Positions 44,983 through 56,269 of a stretch of DNA of 64,000 nucleotides are shown here, in pieces. This DNA comes from Pseudaminobacter soli (ex Li et al. 2025). GTDB taxonomy: Bacteria > Pseudomonadota > Alphaproteobacteria > Rhizobiales > Rhizobiaceae. Under the pieces are notes generated by a model that searched no databases, was not told the origin of the DNA, and saw only the letters and a program-made list of their open reading frames with translations. The stretch covers positions 62,001 through 126,000 of the forward strand of contig NZ_JARXVF010000009.1 in NCBI RefSeq assembly GCF_029892515.1, read 5' to 3'. The translations under genes were made by a program, and so were the position numbers. Every line of letters begins with the position of its first letter. Positions within the stretch are counted from its first letter, which is position 1.

Positions 44983-45933
44983 ATGAAATGTCTAATCGTC
45001 CAGCCCATTCATGAGGCCGGTCTGATTCTGCTCAGGAAGCATGGGATTGAACCTGTCCTATGCCCTTCCTCGGAAACGGAGACCGTCGCCGCCCACATTG
45101 CGGGTTGTGACGCGGTGATTACCCGTGACGCCGGGCTGAAGGCTGCCGCCTTCGCTGCGGCCGACCGTCTGCGCATCGTGGTAATCCACGGCACCGGGCA
45201 CGATTCGGTGGACAAGAATGCGGCTGCTGAGAAAGGCGTTCTGGTCGCAAACACGCCGGGAGTGAATGCCCGCTCTGTGGCGGAACTTGCGGTCGGCCTG
45301 GCGATTGCCGCCGCCCGCGGAATTTCGGCCGGTGACCGCAGCGAACGCTTGGGTCGCGCCGGCTTCCGAGAATCCGCGCGGTTTACGGAGCTTTCGGGCA
45401 AAACGACGTTGATTGTCGGCTGGGGCGCTATCGGTCGTGATGTCGGCCGGATGCTGGATCAGGCCTTCGGAATGCGGATCATCGTCCATTCCCCTCGGGC
45501 TCCGGATGTCGGAGGCTACGCACGTGCCACCACCCTCGCTGAGGGGCTCGCAGAGGCAGATCTCATTTCACTTCACACCCCGATGCGGGCCGAAACATCC
45601 CATATGATTGGGCGCGAAGCACTCGCATTGATGAAGCCCGGAGCCATTCTGGTGAATGTGGCACGGGCCGGGCTGGTAGATGAAGACGCCCTGCATGAGG
45701 CGTTGCTCACTGGGCGGCTGGGCGGCGCAGCGCTGGATGTCTATTCGGCGGGCGCCCCTACGGGGCCGCTTTCGGCCTTCCCGAACGTGATCTTCACCCC
45801 CCATCTTGGCGCAACGACCGAGGATGCGCTTCGTCGCGTGGCTGAAGCCGCAGCCGGACATGTGATGACAGCACTCACCGGCGCTCTTCCGTCGACCGCC
45901 CTTAACCCTGAAGTGTGGAAGGTTCGGGCATGA
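44983..45933 (+). CDS. D-2-hydroxyacid dehydrogenase-family protein (PGDH-like)
   Basis: NAD-dependent reductase fold of 316 residues. It has HGTGHDSVD, the Rossmann motif GWGAIGRDVGRM, the catalytic Arg in LVNVARAGLVDEDAL and the catalytic His in FTPHLGATTEDA. The Glu that normally precedes Pro in the DVFxxEP motif is absent: the segment reads ALDVYSAGAPTGP. That Glu supports the catalytic His in characterised members, so activity or mechanism may differ. It lies between the PxpBC-GntR genes and the M20 hydrolase, overlapping the latter by ATGA. It could reduce a keto acid produced by the aminotransferases. Confidence 0.85.
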   Translation: MKCLIVQPIHEAGLILLRKHGIEPVLCPSSETETVAAHIAGCDAVITRDAGLKAAAFAAADRLRIVVIHGTGHDSVDKNAAAEKGVLVANTPGVNARSVAELAVGLAIAAARGISAGDRSERLGRAGFRESARFTELSGKTTLIVGWGAIGRDVGRMLDQAFGMRIIVHSPRAPDVGGYARATTLAEGLAEADLISLHTPMRAETSHMIGREALALMKPGAILVNVARAGLVDEDALHEALLTGRLGGAALDVYSAGAPTGPLSAFPNVIFTPHLGATTEDALRRVAEAAAGHVMTALTGALPSTALNPEVWKVRA

Positions 45934-47198
45934 CCGGGCGTTCCTCCCTTGTCGCCCAGAGCATCCGCGCAACCATCGAGCGCGTCATTACTCGGGTAAA
46001 CACACTTTCGGCTGGGGGGCCGGGCTGGACCCGTCCGTCTTACAGTGATCTCGAAAGTGCTGCCCATGCGATGATCGAGGAAGAGGCTCTCTCTTTGGGG
46101 CTGACTGTCTCTCGCGATGCGGCGGGCAATCTCTTCGCGCGGATGAAAGGCCGCAACTCCAATGTGGTGCCGCTCTACGTCGGGTCTCACCTGGACACGG
46201 TCGCAGAAGGCGGGGCCTATGATGGGCAGGCCGGAGTTGCCGGCGCGCTGGCGCTCGCCGCCGCGCTGCGGGCGGAAGGCCGCATACCCGAAGCGGACCT
46301 CGTGGTGACCGTAACGCGGGCCGAGGAAAGCGTGTGGTTTCCGGTTTCATATGTTGGGTCCCGCGCCGGACTCGGACGCCTCACCCGCGAAGAGATGGAA
46401 GCGAAGCGGGTCGACACCCAGCGCAGCCTGGCCGACCATATGCGTGACCAAGGCTATGATCCCGAAGCCGTCGCCACTCTGGTGCCGCCGCAGCCGGCTC
46501 GCTTCCTTGAATTCCACATCGAACAGGGGCCGGTCCTGCACATTGCGGGGGAACCCTATGGCATTGTTACAGCGATCCGCGGCGGGTTGCGCTATCGTTC
46601 GGCGCGCGTGAACGGGGTTTGGGCGCATTCCGGCGCCGCGCCTTATGAGGGACGGGCGGACGCCGTCGTCGCCTTTTCGGAGCTTGTCGTGGCGATGGAT
46701 CGGGTCTGGGCCGAAATGCTCGCGGAAGGCGCCGACCTGACAGTGACCTTCGGCCGAGTGGATGCAGCCAGTTCCGCCCATGCCATGGCCAAGGTTGCAG
46801 GAACGCTAGGCTTCTGTCTCGACATGCGCTCGTCTGACGCTTCCACCCTCGATGAGGCGGATCGCCGGTTCCGTGTCGAAATCGCCCGCATTGAGGCGGC
46901 TCGCCCGGGCATTAGCTTCGATCTCGGCCAGCAGAGCCGCAGCCAGCCGGCGCAACTTTCCCCTGCCATGGCGGATTTCGTGGCACGCGGCGCGGAGGCG
47001 CGGGGCGACAAACCGCGCCGCATGCTCTCAGGCGGAGGACACGATGCAGCGGCTTTTGCCGCCGCGGGTTGGGATAGCGTCATGGTGTTCATCCGCAATT
47101 GGAACGGCAGTCATTGTCCTGACGAAGGAATGCACCTGGAAGACCTCGCCCTTGCCGTGGAATCCGTGCATGAATCCATATGCCAGGAGGGGGGCTAA
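45930..47198 (+). CDS. M20-family amidohydrolase, hydantoinase/N-carbamoyl-amino acid hydrolase type
   Basis: Binuclear zinc hydrolase that cleaves N-carbamoyl amino acids, allantoate or ureido compounds. The metal ligands are visible: H in GSHLDTVAEGG, D in YDGQAGVAG, E in TRAEESVWFP, H in EFHIEQGPVL and H in LSGGGHDAAAF. The 422-residue length matches the allantoate amidohydrolase/carbamoylase family. It overlaps the dehydrogenase gene upstream by ATGA and the GntR gene downstream by TAATG. It indicates that the pathway passes through an N-carbamoyl or N-acyl amino acid. Confidence 0.87.
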   Translation: MTGRSSLVAQSIRATIERVITRVNTLSAGGPGWTRPSYSDLESAAHAMIEEEALSLGLTVSRDAAGNLFARMKGRNSNVVPLYVGSHLDTVAEGGAYDGQAGVAGALALAAALRAEGRIPEADLVVTVTRAEESVWFPVSYVGSRAGLGRLTREEMEAKRVDTQRSLADHMRDQGYDPEAVATLVPPQPARFLEFHIEQGPVLHIAGEPYGIVTAIRGGLRYRSARVNGVWAHSGAAPYEGRADAVVAFSELVVAMDRVWAEMLAEGADLTVTFGRVDAASSAHAMAKVAGTLGFCLDMRSSDASTLDEADRRFRVEIARIEAARPGISFDLGQQSRSQPAQLSPAMADFVARGAEARGDKPRRMLSGGGHDAAAFAAAGWDSVMVFIRNWNGSHCPDEGMHLEDLALAVESVHESICQEGG

Positions 47199-47830
47199 TG
47201 AGTTCAGAGACGCTCGCGCAGGCGGCTTACAGCCGAATCAAACAAGACATCCTTCAGGGCCGGATCAAGCCCGACACTGTCCTCTCCGAGCGCGAGCTTG
47301 CCGAGCAGCAGGGCATTTCGCGCACGCCGCTGCGCTCGGCCCTGTCGCGCCTGGAGAGGGAACACGTCATCAGCCGGCTTCAGAATGGCGTCCTGCTGGT
47401 GCGCTCCGTCTCCGTCGAGCAATTGATTGAGATCGTGCAACTGCGCCAGGCGCTTGAAAGCGCCGCTGCGGCCCGCGCCGCTGAGTTCGGTTTGACTGCT
47501 GAACTGGCCGGGTTGCGGGAAGTCATGACGGCCTACGCCAATGGGCGCAATGTTGCCTTCGACGACTTCTGGGCCGAGGACGACAAGTTCCATCTTGCCG
47601 TTGCACGCGCTGCGCGGCTGGAATTGCTGCCGGCCATACTTGCCGAGCAGCGCGCTATCGCAAGACGCTGCACGATTACCCGCACCCATGACAGCTTCGC
47701 GGATCAGGCGCGCGAACATATCGCCGTGATCGACGCAATCGCCGCCGGTGACGGTGTAGCGGCCAGAGCTGCGATGAGTCTGCACTTCGAGAATGTTCGA
47801 GCCCGATTCCTGGGCTGGCTCTCACGCTGA
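47198..47830 (+). CDS. Second GntR-family regulator, FCD subfamily
   Basis: Winged-helix segment LAEQQGISRTPLRSALSRLEREHVISR near the N-terminus, then an FCD-type domain with EDDKFHLAVARAARL and AREHIAVIDAIAAGD. At 210 residues it is complete. ATG 47198 overlaps the stop of the M20 gene. Having two related regulators in one operon suggests that two signals, for example substrate and intermediate, are sensed separately, or that two transcription units were fused. Confidence 0.87.
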   Translation: MSSETLAQAAYSRIKQDILQGRIKPDTVLSERELAEQQGISRTPLRSALSRLEREHVISRLQNGVLLVRSVSVEQLIEIVQLRQALESAAAARAAEFGLTAELAGLREVMTAYANGRNVAFDDFWAEDDKFHLAVARAARLELLPAILAEQRAIARRCTITRTHDSFADQAREHIAVIDAIAAGDGVAARAAMSLHFENVRARFLGWLSR

Positions 47831-47853
47831 CATTACCATTCGAGAAAGATGAA

Positions 47854-49056
47854 ATGCCCCAAGCTTCGCTTTGCGCCGCGACCTCGTCCTATGGCTTGCC
47901 TGACGGGCTGACTGGCAGTCAGGCGGTGTTTCCCGCCGCCGAGTTCGAGCAACGCATCGCCATGATCCAGAGGGCGCTCAGCCTTACCGGAGCAGAGGCG
48001 CTCATGCTGACCGGGCCCGAGAACATCTTCTGGGCGACGGGCCGACAGACCGCCGGCTACTTTGCGTTTCAGACCCTTTTGGTGCCGCTTTCGGGCGAGC
48101 CCGTCCTGCTGGTTCGACAACTGGAGATGACGGGCGCACGCGCCTCGACATGGCTGACGGATATCCGTGCCTGGCAAGATGGCGAGGATCCGGCACAGGC
48201 ACTTGGCGCGCTGATAGCGGAGTTGGGCTATCGCCATCTGGCGGTCGAGCGGAACAGCTGGTTCGTCAGCCAGGCACTGTCGGAGCGGATTGCTGCCGCG
48301 TTGGTGCCAATTCGGATTTCGGATGGCTCGGGCCTGGTCGAGGGGCTGCGGGCAGTCAAGTCGCCGGCCGAGCTGGACGCGATCCGGTGCGCCGCCGCTT
48401 ATGCGCAGGACGGCATGGTTGCCGCGATCGAGGCCTGTCACGACGGTGCAAACGAAAATGGCGTGACGGCCGCGATGATGGCTGCCGCCATCTCCTCAGG
48501 CTCCGAGGCAATGGCCATGGAGCCGCTAGTCTCATCTGGTCCGCGCTCGGGCATTCCGCACGCCACTTGGCGGCGGCGCAGAATGAACGCGGGAGACGGC
48601 GTCTTCCTCGAACTCGCCGCCAGTCACGATCGCTATCACGCCGCGCTGATGCGCAGCGTTTGGATAGGACCTCCGCCGGCCGAGGTTCAGACGATGATGG
48701 ATACCGCGTTGCGGGCGCTGGACGCCGCACTGACGGCCATGCGGCCGGGCGAGCCCTGCGCGGCCGCGCACAACGCGGCTCAGAGAGTGATCGACGCGGC
48801 AGGATATACGGCCGCCTTCCGCAAACGCATTGGATATTCCATGGGTGCGGCTTTCGCCCCGGACTGGGGCGAAGGGGCGATCCTGTCGCTCTTTTCCGAC
48901 GTGTCACGCCCGTTGGAGCCCGGGATGGTCTTCCATTTGCCGGCCACGCTTCGCAGCTACGGTGCCTATACCGTGGGCGCGTCGGAAACTGTGATTGTCA
49001 CGGAAACGGGGGTCGAACCGCTGTCCGACCTGCCCCGGACCATGACCATCCGCTGA
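47854..49056 (+). CDS. M24-family hydrolase, ectoine hydrolase-like, without canonical metal ligands
   Basis: Creatinase-type two-domain protein of 400 residues. Its catalytic domain resembles the ectoine hydrolase (DoeA/EutD) branch: FLELAASHDRYHAALMRSVWIG, RIGYSMGAAFAPDWGEG and FHLPATLRSYGAYTVGASETVIV. The five metal ligands of M24 peptidases are mostly lost: the first Asp is Glu, the second is Ala, the His position is Ser or Tyr, the first Glu is Pro, and the last Glu remains. This is consistent with the metal-independent members of the family. The sequence does not prove ectoine as substrate; no DoeB/EutE-type deacetylase neighbour is present. It is the second M24 gene of the island. Confidence 0.83.
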   Translation: MPQASLCAATSSYGLPDGLTGSQAVFPAAEFEQRIAMIQRALSLTGAEALMLTGPENIFWATGRQTAGYFAFQTLLVPLSGEPVLLVRQLEMTGARASTWLTDIRAWQDGEDPAQALGALIAELGYRHLAVERNSWFVSQALSERIAAALVPIRISDGSGLVEGLRAVKSPAELDAIRCAAAYAQDGMVAAIEACHDGANENGVTAAMMAAAISSGSEAMAMEPLVSSGPRSGIPHATWRRRRMNAGDGVFLELAASHDRYHAALMRSVWIGPPPAEVQTMMDTALRALDAALTAMRPGEPCAAAHNAAQRVIDAAGYTAAFRKRIGYSMGAAFAPDWGEGAILSLFSDVSRPLEPGMVFHLPATLRSYGAYTVGASETVIVTETGVEPLSDLPRTMTIR

Positions 49057-49075
49057 CCTATTGCTGAGAACTGAG

Positions 49076-49762
49076 ATGGATTTCGTAGTTCCACCACCTA
49101 CCCAACCTTCGCTTCCCGTGGCGGGAACGACTGCGCGTTTCCCGGTGCGGCGCATCTGGTGCGTCGGACGCAACTATGCTGAACATGCTCGCGAATTCGG
49201 CCATGATCCGGACCGCGAGCCCCCGTTCTTCTTTTCGAAGCCAGCGGATGCACTGCTAACTGACGGGCAAGGCCTGCCCTATCCACCGCAGACCGGCAAC
49301 CTTCATTTCGAGGCCGAACTGGTGGTTGCGCTCGGGACTGGCGGCCACAATATTTCCCAGGAAGCCGCGCTGGGACACATCTGGGGTTATGCGGCAGGCA
49401 ACGACTTCACACGGCGCGATTTGCAGGCTGTGGCGAAAGAGCTCGGACGTCCTTGGGATCTTGCCAAAGGTTTCGACTTCTCGGCGGCCTGCGGTGCGCT
49501 TTCTCCGGCCGCTGCCGTCGGCCATCTCGCCCGGGGGCGGATCGCCCTTTCGGTCGACGGCGTGCAGCGCCAGGAGGCCGACCTTTCCGATATGATTTGG
49601 TCTGTAGACGAGATCATATCGGCACTGTCCGCTTCGGTAACGCTGAAACCCGGCGATCTGATTTACACGGGCACCCCTGCCGGAGTTGGCGCGGTGGAGC
49701 GAGGCCAGACCGTGCGGGTCGACATTGATGGCCTCAGCAGTCTGGTCACCCCCATCACTTGA
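49076..49762 (+). CDS. Fumarylacetoacetate hydrolase (FAH)-family protein
   Basis: Metal-dependent hydrolase or decarboxylase of the FAHD1 type, which acts on acylpyruvates, oxaloacetate or related dioxo acids. The core shows IWCVGRNYAEHAREFG, metal ligands E and E in LHFEAELVVAL, and D in GYAAGNDFTRRDLQ, with GDLIYTGTPAGVG at the end. ATG 49076 is preferred over TTG 49061. It closes the plus-strand run that begins with pxpB. It would cleave or decarboxylate a keto-acid product late in the pathway; this is inference from order. Confidence 0.86.
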   Translation: MDFVVPPPTQPSLPVAGTTARFPVRRIWCVGRNYAEHAREFGHDPDREPPFFFSKPADALLTDGQGLPYPPQTGNLHFEAELVVALGTGGHNISQEAALGHIWGYAAGNDFTRRDLQAVAKELGRPWDLAKGFDFSAACGALSPAAAVGHLARGRIALSVDGVQRQEADLSDMIWSVDEIISALSASVTLKPGDLIYTGTPAGVGAVERGQTVRVDIDGLSSLVTPIT

Positions 49763-49867
49763 CCAAGGCATAGGCTTCATTCCGGTTTATGCCAGCAGAC
49801 TAATCGACTTCTGTTGGCCTCACTGAAGCGAGTTTCCGACCCGGTCACTTCTGCTCGGCGCAACCTT

Positions 49868-50734
49868 CTACCAACGGGTTGCGCCGCAGGTCTCGACGAA
49901 GGCGCGAATAGCCACGATCCTGGGGCCGGAGCGTCGCCAAAGCACGCCCACCTTGCGGTGTTTGCCATCGGCAAGCAAAATCTTGCGCAGCCGCAACCCT
50001 TCAGGCCAGGGCGGCGACCAATCCGGCACGATGGCGACCCCAAGCCCTCTACTGACCAGCGCGGCAATGGAGTCGAGCGCGTCAAGCTCCAGCCATTCGC
50101 GGACCTTTAGTCTATGCTGCCGCAGGTAACCGTCCACGATCTGCCCGCCCCACTGGTTTCGGTCGTAACGGATGAACCGCGCAGTACTGATGGCTTCCTC
50201 GAGGCAACTGGCCTCCATTTCCTCAGGCGTGATCAAGACAAGCGGTTCCTCGCGAAGAGTCATCCACTCAATTGATTTCGGAATTTGGAATGGTGGCTGC
50301 ACAACGACAGCAGCATCGATTTCTTCCGATAGGACGCTGTGGTAGAGGTCCATGGAAGCCCCCGGTCGAATGAAGAACTCGATCCGCGGGTAGCGCTGGC
50401 TCATCGAGGCAATGACCTCAGGCAAAAGGCCGGTCAACCCTGTTGCTGTCGAGCCGAGCCGCAATTCTCCGGCGGGTAGGTCATTTGCGGCTATCGCGCG
50501 CAGGTCCCGCGCCTCCTCAATCAGCTTACGGGCCTTCTGCAGTACTGCAAGACCTGAGGCCGTAGGGCGTACCGTCCGCCCTGCCCTGGCGACCAATGTA
50601 TGCCCCAGTTCCTGCTCGAGTGCCTTCAGTCGCTGCGCGACTGCCGCTGGGGTTAGATTCAGCCGCCGAGCGGCCTCGGCGATGGAGTCACAATCGGCGA
50701 CTTCAACGAAGCTCTCTAGAAAGCGTATGTCCAT
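49868..50734 (-). CDS. LysR-family transcriptional regulator
   Basis: N-terminal winged helix-turn-helix (FLESFVEVADCDSIAEAARRLNLTPAAVAQRLKALE, cited in part) and a two-lobed substrate-binding effector domain. The 288-residue length is normal. It is divergent from the class I aminotransferase gene at 50860 with a 125-base AT-rich intergenic region, the standard LysR arrangement, so it most likely activates that aminotransferase-RidA pair. It also converges on the FAH gene. Confidence 0.88.
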   Translation of the reverse strand: MDIRFLESFVEVADCDSIAEAARRLNLTPAAVAQRLKALEQELGHTLVARAGRTVRPTASGLAVLQKARKLIEEARDLRAIAANDLPAGELRLGSTATGLTGLLPEVIASMSQRYPRIEFFIRPGASMDLYHSVLSEEIDAAVVVQPPFQIPKSIEWMTLREEPLVLITPEEMEASCLEEAISTARFIRYDRNQWGGQIVDGYLRQHRLKVREWLELDALDSIAALVSRGLGVAIVPDWSPPWPEGLRLRKILLADGKHRKVGVLWRRSGPRIVAIRAFVETCGATRW

Positions 50735-50859
50735 ACGTCATATTTTCTATCTTCTGATGCTACGAGAACAGAGATTTTACTATCTGTTGCTGCGATCTAC
50801 AACAGGTGCCAACGGGCTATTCGCCTCAGTTCCCGTCCTCGATCTAAAGGAGTTCCCCG

Positions 50860-52071
50860 ATGTCCGTTCAGGACAAATTCAGCAAGCTCGGCACCGACAA
50901 CGCTCCCGGCCAGGAGGTGCGCCAGACGACGAGCGACCTACATACCCTGCTGCGTGGCGAGACCCTTTCAGGCGTGCCCGTCGATTTCTCGCACGGCGAT
51001 GTCGATGCCTTCACTCCCACGCCTGGCGCCTTTGAAGTGTTCGCCGAGGGTGTCCGCCGCGGCGGGCGACAGGCCTACACCGAATATCGCGGCGCCAGCC
51101 AAATTCGTGAAGAATTGGCAGGCAAACTGGCCGCCTTCACCGGCGCCCCGGTCGATGCGGATGGGATGATCCTGACGCCCGGCACGCAGGGGGCTCTGTT
51201 CCTCGCCGTCGCCAGCACGGTCGCGCGCGGGGACAAGGTAGCCATTGTTCAACCCGACTATTTCGCCAACCGCAAGCTGGTCGAGTTCTTTGAGGGCGAG
51301 ATCGTTCCCGTACGGCTCGACTATCTTAAGTCGGATGCCGAAGCGGGCCTTGACCTCGCCCAGTTGGAAGATGCCTTCCGCCAGGGCGCGAAGGTCTTCG
51401 TCTTCTCCAACCCGAACAACCCGGCAGGTGTTGTTTATTCGGAGGCCGAGATTCATCAGATCGCCGCGCTGGCGGGCAAATATGGCGCGACCGTGATTGC
51501 GGACCAGCTTTACTCACGCTTGCGCTATTCCGATGTCGCCTACACCCACCTGCGCGCGACAGGCATCGACCCGGCAAACGTGATCACCATCATGGGTCCG
51601 TCCAAAACGGAATCGCTGAGCGGCTACCGGCTTGGCGTGGCCTTCGGCGCACCGAAGCTCATCGAGCGCATGGAAAAGCTGCAAGCCATCGTCTCGCTGC
51701 GCGCTGCAGGTTACAACCAAGCAGTGCTGCAGACATGGTTCTCAGAGCCGGAAGGCTGGATGGACGAGCGTATCCGCCTGCATCAGGCCATCCGTGACGA
51801 TCTGCTTAAGGTTCTGCGAGCCGTCGAGGGTATCGAAGCCCGCGCCCCGCAGGCTGGTAGCTACCTCTTCCCGAGCCTACCAGAACTTGCCGTGTCCCCT
51901 GTGGACTTCGTGCGCATCCTGCGGCTTCAGGCCGGCGTCATCGTAACGCCCGGTACTGAATTCGGCCCACATTCCGCGAACAGCGTTCGGCTGAACTTCT
52001 CGCAAGACCACGCAGCGGCCGTGAAGGCGGTCGAGCGTACGGTCGAACTCGTCGGACGGTATCGCGCATGA
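50860..52071 (+). CDS. Class I/II PLP-dependent aminotransferase
   Basis: Fold-type I enzyme of 403 residues. Visible are YTEYRGASQIREELA, TPGTQGALFLAVAS, SNPNNPAGVVYSEAE, the PLP Asp in VIADQLYSRLRY, the Schiff-base Lys in MGPSKTESLSGYRLG and the carboxylate-binding Arg in SVRLNFS. AAAGGAG precedes ATG 50860. It overlaps ridA by ATGA. The specificity is not predictable; an aromatic, aliphatic or omega-modified amino acid is possible. Confidence 0.87.
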   Translation: MSVQDKFSKLGTDNAPGQEVRQTTSDLHTLLRGETLSGVPVDFSHGDVDAFTPTPGAFEVFAEGVRRGGRQAYTEYRGASQIREELAGKLAAFTGAPVDADGMILTPGTQGALFLAVASTVARGDKVAIVQPDYFANRKLVEFFEGEIVPVRLDYLKSDAEAGLDLAQLEDAFRQGAKVFVFSNPNNPAGVVYSEAEIHQIAALAGKYGATVIADQLYSRLRYSDVAYTHLRATGIDPANVITIMGPSKTESLSGYRLGVAFGAPKLIERMEKLQAIVSLRAAGYNQAVLQTWFSEPEGWMDERIRLHQAIRDDLLKVLRAVEGIEARAPQAGSYLFPSLPELAVSPVDFVRILRLQAGVIVTPGTEFGPHSANSVRLNFSQDHAAAVKAVERTVELVGRYRA

Positions 52072-52505
52072 GCAGCGAGTTCCCCTCAAAGTCGCCCGTG
52101 CCGCAAGGCCAGTATCTGCCAGCCACGCGGCTCGGCAATCTGATCTTCACCTCCGGCATGACGCCGCGGCAGGACGGAGCACTGCTCTTCACGGGACCCG
52201 TTCAGGTGGGCGAACCAGTGGAGTACTGGCGGGAAGCGGTAGTTCTCGCGACCCGCAACGCACTCACTGCCGCGCGGAACCGACTTACGGCAGGCGAGCA
52301 GATCGCCTCCGTACCGAGCCTTTCGGTCTTCATCGCAGCGGAGGCGGGCTTTACGCTCCATTCTCGACTAGCAGATTTTGCATCGGCCTTTCTGCACGAG
52401 GAGCTCGGCGAGGCTGGCATCGGCAGTCGCGCGGCTATCGGCGTAGCTACCTTGCCCGGAAACGCCCCGGTCGAAATCCAGCTGATTGCTGCCATTTCGG
52501 GCTGA
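52068..52505 (+). CDS. RidA/YjgF-family enamine/imine deaminase
   Basis: Small trimeric protein of 145 residues that hydrolyses reactive enamine/imine intermediates leaking from PLP enzymes. It has the family N-terminal PATRLGNLIFTSGMTP and the active-site Arg in GSRAAIGVATLP, followed by PVEIQLIAAISG. It is translationally coupled to the aminotransferase and followed by a strong hairpin terminator, so the two form a short operon. This fits a role in quenching the aminotransferase's side products. Confidence 0.87.
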   Translation: MSSEFPSKSPVPQGQYLPATRLGNLIFTSGMTPRQDGALLFTGPVQVGEPVEYWREAVVLATRNALTAARNRLTAGEQIASVPSLSVFIAAEAGFTLHSRLADFASAFLHEELGEAGIGSRAAIGVATLPGNAPVEIQLIAAISG

Positions 52506-52517
52506 GCGCACATAAGC

Positions 52518-52549
52518 GCAGCGGCCGGCGCAGACGGCCGCTGCTTATT
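52518..52549 (+). terminator. Rho-independent terminator after ridA
   Basis: A perfect 10-bp stem GCAGCGGCCG / CGGCCGCTGC (52518-52527 with 52535-52544) with a 7-base loop is followed by TTATT. It lies 13 bases after the ridA stop and separates the catabolic island from pccB. Confidence 0.75.
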
Positions 52550-52709
52550 CTCGACCAAGTGATCAGTCGTGATGTCGAGACGCTCACAACGTCACTTTGC
52601 CGCCGTGCGCGATTACTGGGTACGACGAGTTGGTACTGTCATCAAGGCCGTGCTTATCGCTTTCGTATTTGGGCCGAGTGGCGTCGACCTGGGACCAAAG
52701 GTTTTGCTA

Positions 52710-54242
52710 ATGCGTACCATCCAAGAACAACTCGAAGCCCGTCGCGCCGAAGCTCGCCTCGGTGGCGGCCAGCGGCGCATCGACGCCCAGCACGCCAAGG
52801 GCAAGCTCACCGCGCGCGAGCGCCTCGACGTGCTCCTCGATGCGGGCTCGTTCGAGGAATACGACATGTATGTCACCCACCGCGCCACCGATTTCGGCAT
52901 GGAGAGCCAAAAGGTGGCGGGCGACGGCGTCGTCACCGGCTGGGGCACCATCAATGGCCGCCTGGTCTATGTCTTTTCGCAGGACTTCACCGTGCTGGGC
53001 GGCTCGCTGTCCGAGACCCATGCGCGGAAGATCTGCAAGATCATGGACATGGCGGTGAAGAACGGCGCGCCGGTGATCGGCGTCAACGACAGCGGCGGCG
53101 CCCGTATCCAGGAGGGCGTCGCCGCGCTCGCCGGCTATGCCGACGTCTTCAAGCGCAATGTCGATGCCTCGGGCGTGGTGCCGCAGATTTCGCTGATCAT
53201 GGGCCCCTGCGCCGGCGGCGCGGTCTATTCGCCGGCGATGACCGACTTCATCTTCATGGTGCGCGACAGCTCCTACATGTTCGTGACCGGGCCGGACGTG
53301 GTGAAGACGGTCACCAACGAAGTGGTCAGCGCCGAGGAACTGGGCGGCGCGCGCACGCACACGCAAAAATCGTCGGTCGCCGACGGCGCATATGACAACG
53401 ACATCGAGGCGCTGGAGCAGGTGCGCCGGCTGTTTGATTTCCTGCCGCTCAACAATCGCGACAAGCCACCGCTGCGGCCGTTCCACGACGATCCGTCCCG
53501 CGCCGAACTGCGGCTCGACACGCTGATCCCGGGCGCGGCCAACAAGCCCTACGACATGCACGAGCTGATCCTGGCGATTGCCGACGAGGGCGACTTCTTC
53601 GAAATCCAGGAAGCCTTCGCCAAAAACATCATCACCGGTTTTATGCGCATCGAAGGCCAGACAGTGGGCGTGGTCGCCAACCAGCCGATGGTGCTGGCCG
53701 GTTGCCTCGACATCGATGCCTCGCGCAAGGCCGCACGCTTCGTGCGCTTTTGCGACGCCTTTTCCATCCCGATCCTCACGCTTGTCGACGTGCCCGGCTT
53801 CCTGCCGGGCACGAGCCAGGAATATGGCGGCGTCATCAAGCACGGCGCCAAGCTGTTGTTCGCCTATGCGCAGGCGACGGTGCCGATGGTGACGCTGATC
53901 ACCCGCAAGGCCTATGGCGGCGCCTATGACGTCATGGCGTCGAAACATATCGGCGCCGACGTCAACTATGCCTGGCCGACGGCGGAGATCGCGGTGATGG
54001 GCGCCAAAGGGGCGGCCGAGATCCTCTACCGCTCCGAACTCGACGATCCGGCACGGATCGCCGAACGCACGCGCGAATATGAGGAGCGCTTCGCCACGCC
54101 GTTCATCGCCGCCGAGCGCGGCTTTATCGATGAGGTGATCATGCCGCATTCCTCGCGCCGCCGCATTGCCCGCGCCTTCGCCGCGCTGCGTGGCAAGAGC
54201 GTCGAAACGCGCTGGAAGAAACACGACACGATCCCGCTCTGA
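52710..54242 (+). CDS. pccB: Propionyl-CoA carboxylase beta (carboxyltransferase) subunit
   Basis: Transfers carboxyl from carboxybiotin to propionyl-CoA, giving methylmalonyl-CoA. The protein is 510 residues from ATG 52710, the standard PccB length; open frame upstream to 52569 lacks similarity. Motifs are [27 protein letters not shown], the acyl-CoA oxyanion loop [28 protein letters not shown] and [13 protein letters not shown]. It is followed after 8 bases by pccA. Unlike most alphaproteobacterial arrangements, no gene lies between the two. Confidence 0.93.
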   Translation: MRTIQEQLEARRAEARLGGGQRRIDAQHAKGKLTARERLDVLLDAGSFEEYDMYVTHRATDFGMESQKVAGDGVVTGWGTINGRLVYVFSQDFTVLGGSLSETHARKICKIMDMAVKNGAPVIGVNDSGGARIQEGVAALAGYADVFKRNVDASGVVPQISLIMGPCAGGAVYSPAMTDFIFMVRDSSYMFVTGPDVVKTVTNEVVSAEELGGARTHTQKSSVADGAYDNDIEALEQVRRLFDFLPLNNRDKPPLRPFHDDPSRAELRLDTLIPGAANKPYDMHELILAIADEGDFFEIQEAFAKNIITGFMRIEGQTVGVVANQPMVLAGCLDIDASRKAARFVRFCDAFSIPILTLVDVPGFLPGTSQEYGGVIKHGAKLLFAYAQATVPMVTLITRKAYGGAYDVMASKHIGADVNYAWPTAEIAVMGAKGAAEILYRSELDDPARIAERTREYEERFATPFIAAERGFIDEVIMPHSSRRRIARAFAALRGKSVETRWKKHDTIPL

Positions 54243-54250
54243 GGTCTGAG

Positions 54251-56269
<2,019 letters not shown>

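Noticed and set aside
47854-49056. Assignment as a genuine ectoine hydrolase (doeA/eutD)
   Set aside because: The deacetylase, transporter and regulator genes of known ectoine loci are absent; only subfamily resemblance is claimed.
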